From assembly GCA_017999915.1 (NCBI GenBank), contig JAGNKX010000012.1, forward strand, positions 123,277 to 187,276: a DNA stretch of 64,000 bases. The letters run 5' to 3'. The position numbers and the translations under genes were made by a program. Below the pieces are notes generated by a model, which did no database searches, was not told the DNA's origin, and was given only the letters and a program-made list of their open reading frames with translations. This document shows positions 36,153 through 43,647 of this stretch, piece by piece. Within the stretch, counting starts at the first letter, position 1; each line of letters starts with the position of its first letter. This DNA comes from Spirochaetota bacterium. Lineage in GTDB: Bacteria; Spirochaetota; UBA4802; UBA5550.

Positions 36153-36314
36153 ATCCTTCACTCCTGTCATTATGTATATTGTGACCAGAATTGAGATATA
36201 GTGGACCAATTGATTGTGATGCCTTTCATTCCTCCTGAAGCGGTTGATAAAGATATGTTATGGGAATTATCTATTATAGTATCGCGATTATTGTTTAAGT
36301 CAATAACTAAATAT

Positions 36315-37136
36315 TTAAACCCCTGAGTCGCTCCTTGTCATATCCAGAAGCGATTCGATCAGGTTCTTTGACGTGAAGTGACCGTCGGTTAACCGGGCAA
36401 AATCGCATTCCCCTCCGAATATGATATTCACTATTTCATCAACGGTATGTCCTTCCCGGACAAGGACCCGAGCTTTTTCAGCCAGGTCCAGCAAGTACTC
36501 AATGCATGACGTCAGGGCCTTTGTGCCGTCTTCAATGATTTTCCCGAGGGACGTAAAAAGTATGATTCCGGCCCCGGCGAGGGATACGATCTTCCGCATT
36601 GATTCTATAAGGCCGCCGGCATTTTCCTCGTCACGGATAAACTTGACGTTCTCACGGGTGAATATATCGCCGGAAAAACACCAGCCTTTCGTTAATTCCA
36701 TCAACGCCACATGGCCGGCGCAATGGCCCGGCGTTTCAATCACCTGGAACGCGTAGTTGTCGGTGTATATGACATCGGGGACCGCCTTGACGTCGGTGGG
36801 CGCGGGATGGCCCCAGGTCATCACCTGGATCGGGTGCAGGCTGGGCCGTTGAGCTATAAGCGGAATCGACGCAGGGTGCGCATAGATATCGATGCCGAAA
36901 TTATCCATTACATCCTTATTCCCGCCGATATGGTCCTCATGGAAATGCGTATTGACCGCCTTTGTGACTTTTTTTTCGCGCAGAAAAGCAGTCAGCTCCT
37001 GAGACGTATGACTGCAGCCGGTATCGATGAGCAGCCCGTCGATGAGATAGGCGGAAACCCGGTAGAGGGTCCGCCCGTCCATTTCCCTGCCCATGTTTAT
37101 CTGCGTTATCGGTCCAAATTGAGATGTTTCGATCAT
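36315..37136 (-). CDS. Metallo-beta-lactamase-fold hydrolase
   Basis: A 273-residue cytoplasmic metallohydrolase. The zinc motif is THFHEDH with His64, His66, Asp68 and His69. A further histidine is in ETPGHCAGH, and the bridging Asp is in FSGDIFT. The N-terminal strand LIDGLLIDTG is typical of the glyoxalase II-like group. The long C-terminal helical region (about 185-273) has no known motif. Substrates cannot be told from the sequence. The ribosome binding site is weak (AAGG directly before the ATG). Confidence 0.88.
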   Translation of the reverse strand: MIETSQFGPITQINMGREMDGRTLYRVSAYLIDGLLIDTGCSHTSQELTAFLREKKVTKAVNTHFHEDHIGGNKDVMDNFGIDIYAHPASIPLIAQRPSLHPIQVMTWGHPAPTDVKAVPDVIYTDNYAFQVIETPGHCAGHVALMELTKGWCFSGDIFTRENVKFIRDEENAGGLIESMRKIVSLAGAGIILFTSLGKIIEDGTKALTSCIEYLLDLAEKARVLVREGHTVDEIVNIIFGGECDFARLTDGHFTSKNLIESLLDMTRSDSGV

Positions 37137-37505
37137 GGCCTTGAAAATTCTTCTCGTTCACTGTATATTTGGGATAGCGTCAATGATCAGTTCACACTGA
37201 TGTACCTTCTTAAACGTTCTGTCAAGATATTTGTTTCACCTGATGGATCATGCAATTTCTCATCCAACCATTCATCCAGGCATAACGGGATGGCGCCGCC
37301 GTACAACATGTCAAATCAATTAAACAAAGGTGATTCGAAGATTTTCCGGAATGAGCTAAAAAAAGCCTTGTGCGTCTGATAATGTGTTCTTACAATTAAT
37401 CAGAGTTGGATGTCCGTTGCCGGACCGGACGGCATGCCTTGAATCAGGGGGAGCGGAATCGAGGGGCTCCCCGCAAACGATACATATAACAGGAAATATG
37501 CGGCC
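37137..37505. other. Divergent intergenic region
   Basis: About 369 bp between the minus-strand hydrolase and the plus-strand acyltransferase. I see a GC-rich dyad near 37450-37475 (GGGGAGC and GGCTCCCC) and isolated TTGACA on the minus strand near 37219-37224 without a matching -10. No gene is supported. Confidence 0.45.
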
Positions 37506-38402
37506 ATGCTGAATACCATACGAGGAATCTCCGGCTTTGTGTTTGTCATAGTGAATACGCTTTTCTGGGCCGTTCCCGTCTATATCGTGGGCCTGGTCAA
37601 GCTCCTGCTCCCCTTCAGGGCGGCCCGCACAGCCCTTGACACCATACTGGACAGGCTCTGCTATACCTGGATGCTCTGCAACAACGGCTTCCTTGATCTC
37701 CTCAAGGATATCGAATACGAGGTCACGGGACTGGAGAAGCTGCGCATGGACCAGTGGTACCTGGTCATATCGAACCACCAGACCTGGGTCGACATTATCG
37801 CCCTGCAGAAGATCCTCCACAACAGGGCTCCCTTTCTTAAATATTTTTTGAAGAAGGAGCTGATATGGGTCCCCATCCTGGGACTGGCCTGGTGGGCCCT
37901 GGACTATCCCTTCATGAAGCGTTATTCAAGCGACTATCTCGCCCGGCATCCGGACCGCAGGGGCAAGGACATCGAAATGACCCGGAAGGCCTGCGAGAAA
38001 TTCAAGGGGAAGCCGGTGTCGATAATGAATTTCGTTGAGGGGACCCGCTTTACGCCGGAAAAGCACCGGAAACAGAAATCACCGTACCGGCGCCTGCTCA
38101 AGCCGCGGTCCGGCGGCATCGCCTTCGTTCTTTCCGCCATGGGGGATTACATGAGCGGCGTGATCGACATCACCATCACCTATCCCGACGGCGCCGAGAA
38201 CATCTGGGAGTTCATGCGCAGCGGGAAAACGCGCATCACCGTCGCCATCGACATCCTGCCCATCGAGAGCGTTCCGCGCGGTGATTATTTCAACGACGAG
38301 GGGTTCCGTGAAAAGTTCCAGGAGTGGCTTAATACGCTCTGGTCCCGGAAAGACGAAAAGATTGCCGCCATGCTGAAAGAATCGTCCCCGGCCGGCGGCT
38401 GA
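37506..38402 (+). CDS. Lysophospholipid acyltransferase family protein (YihG/PlsC-like)
   Basis: Membrane-associated acyltransferase of 298 residues. The catalytic motif is NHQTWVD (His91, Asp96), and the acceptor-binding motif is FVEGTRF. The N-terminal membrane segment is residues 8-36. The combination of LVISNHQTWVDI with a long C-terminal part and PFMKRY is closest to the YihG subgroup of 1-acyl-glycerol-3-phosphate acyltransferases. It would add an acyl chain to lysophosphatidate or a related lipid. An AGGAAA-type site precedes the ATG, and it converges on the MATE gene. Confidence 0.9.
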   Translation: MLNTIRGISGFVFVIVNTLFWAVPVYIVGLVKLLLPFRAARTALDTILDRLCYTWMLCNNGFLDLLKDIEYEVTGLEKLRMDQWYLVISNHQTWVDIIALQKILHNRAPFLKYFLKKELIWVPILGLAWWALDYPFMKRYSSDYLARHPDRRGKDIEMTRKACEKFKGKPVSIMNFVEGTRFTPEKHRKQKSPYRRLLKPRSGGIAFVLSAMGDYMSGVIDITITYPDGAENIWEFMRSGKTRITVAIDILPIESVPRGDYFNDEGFREKFQEWLNTLWSRKDEKIAAMLKESSPAGG

Positions 38403-38425
38403 GCAGTCAGGCTTTCCCGCTTCCG

Positions 38426-39775
38426 TTATCCTCCGACGGACCGCACCTTCAGTTTTTTTAAATGCAGCCTGGTCCATGCCCACGACAGGGGGAGGGCCAT
38501 GGCGTTACTGACGGCGAGGGCGATGAGCACGCCGGGCATCTTCATGTCGAAAACATATACCAGCAGGTATGCCGTGGGCAGGGCCAGGAGCATCATCCTG
38601 ACGAGGGTGATGAGGAGCGCCGGCATCGGCTTGCCCGTGGCCTGGAAGGTGGAGCCCGATATCATGGCGGCGGATACGCCGATGAAGGTGAAGGAGAGGG
38701 CTCGCACCTGGGAAACGCTCCCGCTGATAACGTTCTCGACGGTGGAGAATCCGGAAAAGATCCATTCAGCCGTGAGGTTGTACACGACCGCCAGGACGAG
38801 CACCATGACCAGGCCGAGGAGTATGTTGTGGGCGTATATGCTCTTCACCCGCGCCAGGTTTCCCCGACCGTAGTTCTGCCCCACCATGCTTATGGTGGCG
38901 CCGGAAATGGCGAAGGCCGGTATGAACATTATCTGATCGGTCCTGCCGCAGAGGGTGAAGGAATTCATGGCGTCCTGGCCGATGGAGGAAACGATGTTGT
39001 TGAGAAACATGAAGGTCACCGACAGGGCCGCCATCTGCAGGGACTGGACCGAACCGACTCGCACGATTTCCAGCACGAGCTTGGCCTGGGCCTTCCTGAG
39101 GTCCCAGTGGATCGGGATCGATGATTTTTTCTTAACGAAAATGCCGATGACGTACACAGCGGCGACCGCTATGCCAAGGGACGTGGCGAGGCCGGCTCCG
39201 GCGACGCCCAAATCAAAATAGAATATCAGCAGCGGATCCAGGGCGATGTTCACCACCGCGGACAGGACCGAAGCGGTGGCGATGTACCTGGTGAGGCCTT
39301 CGCCCTGGAGAATTCCCAGGAGCACGTGCCCCAGCAGCAGCAGCCCCAGGGCGGGCAGGATGAAGTGGAAGAACCTCAGGCCGTGCCCTATGGCCTCCTC
39401 GGAAAGCTTGGAGCCCGCCAGGAAGTGAAGGATCTCGCTCCCGAAGGCGTAGCCCGCCGCGAGGGCGGACACCGCCAGGATGGCCGCTATGAGCAGGCCC
39501 GAATCGGCGGCGCGTTCCAGCGCCGGCTGGTTCTTTTCCCCTATGGCGCGGGCTACAAGGCTGCTCACGCCGATGTTGATTCCCATGGCCAGGGCGAGGA
39601 AGAGAAAGTAGACGGGAAAGACCAGCCCGGTCCCGCTGATGAGGGCCGTGGAGCCCCGGTCGATGAGCGTGATGAAATAGGTGTCGATCACGAGGTAGAG
39701 GAGGCCGATGACATTGCTGATGAAGAAGGGGATCGAAAGTTTCAACGCAAGGGGCAGTATGGGCCCCTCGAACAT
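38426..39775 (-). CDS. MATE family efflux transporter
   Basis: A 449-residue inner-membrane transporter with about 12 hydrophobic segments in two related halves. It begins LALKLSIPFFISNVIGLLYLVID, which is the family's opening pattern. MGINIGVSSLVARAIGEKN follows, with GATISMVGQNYGRGNLARVKS at the start of the second half. MATE proteins expel cationic drugs or metabolites using Na+ or H+ gradients. An AAGGA site 9 nt ahead of the ATG supports the start. A 69-nt gap separates it from the nucleotidyltransferase-like gene upstream. Confidence 0.93.
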   Translation of the reverse strand: MFEGPILPLALKLSIPFFISNVIGLLYLVIDTYFITLIDRGSTALISGTGLVFPVYFLFLALAMGINIGVSSLVARAIGEKNQPALERAADSGLLIAAILAVSALAAGYAFGSEILHFLAGSKLSEEAIGHGLRFFHFILPALGLLLLGHVLLGILQGEGLTRYIATASVLSAVVNIALDPLLIFYFDLGVAGAGLATSLGIAVAAVYVIGIFVKKKSSIPIHWDLRKAQAKLVLEIVRVGSVQSLQMAALSVTFMFLNNIVSSIGQDAMNSFTLCGRTDQIMFIPAFAISGATISMVGQNYGRGNLARVKSIYAHNILLGLVMVLVLAVVYNLTAEWIFSGFSTVENVISGSVSQVRALSFTFIGVSAAMISGSTFQATGKPMPALLITLVRMMLLALPTAYLLVYVFDMKMPGVLIALAVSNAMALPLSWAWTRLHLKKLKVRSVGG

Positions 39776-39844
39776 GCCGTGAATTTCCTTCGTAATTTGA
39801 TTTTCTGCTTCGATGTAAGTTCCCCTGGGCGTAATCGGATCCGG

Positions 39845-40831
39845 TTATTTATTCGTCTCTATGAACTTGTTCCGGAATACTTCGAGATCATAGGGCCCGT
39901 CTATGTCGTTTTCCCAGCGCGCGGCGTTCTTTTTGACATGAAAGAGAATGGTCCCGAAACCGCTCAGATCTATTTTGTACACCTGCTCGATGATGTCCAG
40001 GATCGCGTCATGTATATCATTCTCCACGATGCACTTGTTGCGGATCTGCCTGATGACGTTAATGTGCTTTGATTTGAACAGGTAATATATTATTTTTGAG
40101 ATCACGCTGGGGGTCAGGGCCTTCCTGAGGTTATAGGAAAAATTCGCCACCTCGTTCTCAAGAAGGGCATCCAGGCCATGGTCCTTGTATACGCCGAACG
40201 AATTGGCGACCCGCGCCGTGTAATTCTCAAAGGGAATGAAGCTCTTCAGCTTTCCCTTGTTTTTCCCACGCTTGATGCGCCGGATCCTGTGATCGAGCCA
40301 GTTGTCGGTTAAATCCTCGTATTCGGCGACGCTGAAGGCAAGGTTGCACAGGACTCCGCGATGGTTCTTTTTTTTGCCGAGGATTTTATCATACTCGCCG
40401 TTTATATACTCGACGTCTTCCGGCCTGATGCGGGGGGTGTCGCCGAAGAACGCGTCGATGCGCTGGCCGTATTCGGCGTAATTGAAATAAAAGTCCTTCC
40501 AGTGCCCGCCCAGGGATTCCTTCATCTGCAGCACGTGGAGGTTGTCATAGGCGCTTACGTCGATTTGCTGCTTGAAGCTTTCGGCGTCATTGTAGACATA
40601 AATGTCGCTGTAGAGCCTCTGGCCGTTTTTTTTCGCGTTATACACGGCATCAACGACATATTGAATGACGGGACGGCCGGCAAGCTGATGAAGGAACTTA
40701 TTGTCGCCTATATAGATCTCATCGCCGTCATAGGCTTCTTTTATCTCTTCGATCGTTTTTTTCTTGGTTGCGGTATCAACCTTGTTGTAACCGGCAAAGA
40801 TCAAAGCGACAGGTTTTTTGTCAGATATCAT
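39845..40831 (-). CDS. Nucleotidyltransferase-like protein (MobA-like NTP transferase fold)
   Basis: A 328-residue cytoplasmic protein. The opening PVALIFAGYNKVD and then NKFLHQLAGRPVIQYVVDAV follow the pattern of MobA/IspD-like nucleotidyltransferases (a glycine in the nucleotide loop, then K-x-L x3 G-x-P). GDTPRIRPEDVEYI resembles the second acidic motif. The classical LAGGxSxRMG loop is degenerate, so activity is uncertain. The C-terminal half is helical and basic, without known motifs. AAGGA 7 nt before the ATG at 40831 supports this start over a TTG two codons upstream. Confidence 0.62.
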   Translation of the reverse strand: MISDKKPVALIFAGYNKVDTATKKKTIEEIKEAYDGDEIYIGDNKFLHQLAGRPVIQYVVDAVYNAKKNGQRLYSDIYVYNDAESFKQQIDVSAYDNLHVLQMKESLGGHWKDFYFNYAEYGQRIDAFFGDTPRIRPEDVEYINGEYDKILGKKKNHRGVLCNLAFSVAEYEDLTDNWLDHRIRRIKRGKNKGKLKSFIPFENYTARVANSFGVYKDHGLDALLENEVANFSYNLRKALTPSVISKIIYYLFKSKHINVIRQIRNKCIVENDIHDAILDIIEQVYKIDLSGFGTILFHVKKNAARWENDIDGPYDLEVFRNKFIETNK

Positions 40832-40993
40832 AGGCAAATCCTTATTATCCAGCCAAATTCACGACAGGGTGTTTTGCGCCAAGACAAAACGCTTTATGTG
40901 TGCCAGTATGATATATGTAACCGGTAGATTCAATCCAAAAAGGGGGGCCGGGGGTCAAAAAATGCGGGGAGTACTGATGCCTGTTCAGCCCTG

Positions 40994-41737
40994 TCAGTCC
41001 TCTTCGGACAGGTATTTCAGGACAAGGGAGCAGAGGGCCGTGTCCCCGGGGTATTTTTCATAGCGAGCGTGCAGCCTGTCCAGTATCTCGTTTGCCTCGT
41101 CGTCGAGGTCCATTATATAGGTTACCGTATCGGTTTCGTTGATCATTTCCGGCGGGCATACGGAGGGGTCTCCGAGATTTATGTAGGCCCTGCACGTCAG
41201 GGGCCTGATGTCGTAGACGGCGCAGCGGTTTGTCTCATCGAGAAAGGGGCACCGGTTCCTGAGCCGGTAATAGCTGTTTAACAGGATCTCGTCGGGGTCG
41301 GATTCTTCCGACAGGGACCTGTATTCATCCGTGGACAGTTTTTCCCGGAGTATTTTTTTCAGGCCCTCGAACTTGTAAACGGCCCTTTCGCATGATTCCT
41401 CTATACGCGCTCTTTGTTCAGACGGCAATTTTTTTACGTGGGAAGCTATTAGCTCCGCCTCGAAGGAATAGACATCCTCCGCGTAATGGCAGCAGCATAT
41501 CCAGCAACCCTCATGGCAGGCGAGCTTGTCCCCGGAGGCGGCCACCGATTCGCGCTGGTAGTCGTCATACAGATGCATCGCGGCCATGTAGGATTGGCGG
41601 AATGTCTCATTGTCGCAATGGGAGTGATCCGCGTCTGATATCCCCTGGAGTATCCTGATAATGTCGGCATGAATTTTTTCAGCCGAAGGAGGGATCGGAA
41701 GAAGGGGCTTCAAGGCCGGTTTTTGTTCTTCTGACAT
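40994..41737 (-). CDS. YkgJ family cysteine cluster protein
   Basis: A 247-residue protein with the CxxCC-type zinc or iron-sulfur motif: CHEGCWICCCHYAEDV, then CPFLDETNRCAVYDIRPLTCRAY, ending CPPEMI (ligand pattern seen as CHEGCWICCC, CPFLDETNRC and IRPLTC). This is the UPF0153/YkgJ pattern, a probable Fe-S or Zn-binding protein of unknown function. A second cysteine-rich protein with similar spacing is encoded at 53044-53652. The ribosome binding site is weak. It lies 156 nt upstream of the nucleotidyltransferase-like gene. Confidence 0.85.
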   Translation of the reverse strand: MSEEQKPALKPLLPIPPSAEKIHADIIRILQGISDADHSHCDNETFRQSYMAAMHLYDDYQRESVAASGDKLACHEGCWICCCHYAEDVYSFEAELIASHVKKLPSEQRARIEESCERAVYKFEGLKKILREKLSTDEYRSLSEESDPDEILLNSYYRLRNRCPFLDETNRCAVYDIRPLTCRAYINLGDPSVCPPEMINETDTVTYIMDLDDEANEILDRLHARYEKYPGDTALCSLVLKYLSEED

Positions 41738-41997
41738 GGCGCTCTAAAGTAGATAAGCAGTATATGGATTCATGCCCAGCATTTTTCCACCATTTGCAGC
41801 CCCGGTAATCAGTCAACCAGAATTATGATCCGCAAGATTTATTATTGACATTAAAAGAATTACATGATCAGGAAAGCAAGAACCAGGGGTCTTATCTGTC
41901 GGGCGCACTTTTAGTTGAATATCCTTCCGCCCAATTGCATCAGGAATAAAATCGGCAGCCGCACTATGGCAACAGGGGCTGTAACAGGAGCCAAGCG

Positions 41998-43395
41998 ATG
42001 AGAGATGTATACGTAATAGCGGTTCATACGATCAAGTTCGGCAAATACCTTGACAAGAGCGTCAAGGACCTCGCGGCCGAGACCGTGCTGCCCTGCCTGA
42101 AAGAGGCGGGACTGGAGAAAAGGGACATCCAGGCCCTCTGGTTTTCCAACTCGAACTGGGGCTATGCGAAGGGCCAGGACGCTATCAGGGGCCAGGTGGC
42201 CCTGCGCCCCATTGGCATCGAGGCAATACCGATCACCAATGTGGAGAACGCCTGCGCGGGCGGATCGACCGCGTTCCACCACGCGTGGATGGGCGTCGCC
42301 TCGGGCCTCTATGACGTGACCATGGCCGTGGGCGCGGAAAAGCTCCACCAGGAGAACAGGTACGCGGTGTTCGCCGGGTTCCTGGGCGATCTTGATATAG
42401 AAGATTTTCCCAACATCATAACGAACATTTCCATGTACGCCATGAACGGCGAAGACAAAAAGGCGATGCGCGACCACGTTGAAAAATACGCCGGCCGCGA
42501 AAGGTCCGGCGGCAAAAAGAAGAAGCAGGGCCCCGGGGAAAAAATAAAGGACTTCCGAGACATGTACAAGGTGTACCGAAGGCTCTGCGACATCCTCGGC
42601 ACGGACACGATAAAAAAGCTCCGCAGGGAGTTCTCGAGCGACCATTCGCCCTTCATGGACGTGTACGGGTTCGCCGCGCGCCAGCACATGAAGAAATACG
42701 GAAGCACCATCGAGCAGCTGGCCGCGATCGCGTCGAAGAATCATTACCATTCGTCCCTGAACCCGAACGCCCAGTATACCTTCTCGGTGACGCCGGAGCA
42801 GGTGCTGGCAGACCGCATGGTCACCTGGCCCTTCACCCGGGCCATGTGCGCCCCGGTGGGTGACGGCGCGGCCTCGGCGATCCTCTGCGATGAAAGCACA
42901 GTGAGGCGCCTCGGCCTCTCCCCGCAGGCGGTAAGGATACGAGCCTCGGTCCTTGGCTCAGGCCGGGAGCGCGGCTTCGATGACGTGGACATCGGCGAGC
43001 GGCTTAGTAAAATCGCCTACGAGCGGGCCGGCCTCGGGCCGATGGATGTGAATCTCGCGGAGGTCCATGACGCCACGGCCTACGGAGAGCTCCACCAGGC
43101 CGAGGCGCTGGGTTTCTGCCCCGAGGGCGAGGGAGGCCTCTTCGCCCAATCCGGGGCCACGAAGGTGGGGGGCTCCCTCCCGATCAACACGAGCGGCGGC
43201 CTCGAGTCGCGGGGCCATCCGATCGGCGCTTCCGGGTTGGCACAGCTGCACGAGGTGGTGACCCAGCTCAGGGGAAACGCCGGCGGGCGTCAGGTGCGGG
43301 GCGCCCGCATAGCCCTGGCTGAGAACGGCGGCGGTGCCCTGGGCCAGGAAGAGGCCGCCATGTGCATTCATATACTTGAATCGCCGCGAAGGTAA
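41998..43395 (+). CDS. SCP2/Ltp-type thiolase-family protein
   Basis: A 465-residue thiolase-fold protein. The nucleophile Cys86 is in NACAGGS and the catalytic His is in RGHPIGASG. The C-terminal motif that in classical thiolases is CxGGG here reads ENGGG, so the second cysteine is missing, as in SCP-x and lipid-transfer-protein types that cleave or form C-C bonds differently. A Lys/Gly-rich insertion (about residues 165-190, GGKKKKQGPGEK) is unusual. CAGGAG precedes the ATG. With the SCP2-like gene at 29.8 kb it points to metabolism of hydrophobic CoA esters, by inference. Confidence 0.85.
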   Translation: MRDVYVIAVHTIKFGKYLDKSVKDLAAETVLPCLKEAGLEKRDIQALWFSNSNWGYAKGQDAIRGQVALRPIGIEAIPITNVENACAGGSTAFHHAWMGVASGLYDVTMAVGAEKLHQENRYAVFAGFLGDLDIEDFPNIITNISMYAMNGEDKKAMRDHVEKYAGRERSGGKKKKQGPGEKIKDFRDMYKVYRRLCDILGTDTIKKLRREFSSDHSPFMDVYGFAARQHMKKYGSTIEQLAAIASKNHYHSSLNPNAQYTFSVTPEQVLADRMVTWPFTRAMCAPVGDGAASAILCDESTVRRLGLSPQAVRIRASVLGSGRERGFDDVDIGERLSKIAYERAGLGPMDVNLAEVHDATAYGELHQAEALGFCPEGEGGLFAQSGATKVGGSLPINTSGGLESRGHPIGASGLAQLHEVVTQLRGNAGGRQVRGARIALAENGGGALGQEEAAMCIHILESPRR

Positions 43396-43647
43396 TATGC
43401 GTGCGCGGCTGCAGGCATCGCGGTCCTCTTTTTTTTTGTACGCAAAAGATATGAACCAATGACCCTATGTTTGTTAAATAGGGAGTTTGCCGACGCCTTT
43501 GCTTGGGGCAATGATCTTGACAAAATACCGGCGAAAAGGCCATATTCTTGCCAGCCCCATTGACGCGGGTCGGCCCAGCCGGTTTTCGGGCGATAATAAA
43601 ATACTTCATCTCCATTATATGCGGAACCGTTACAAGAGGATGAGAGC

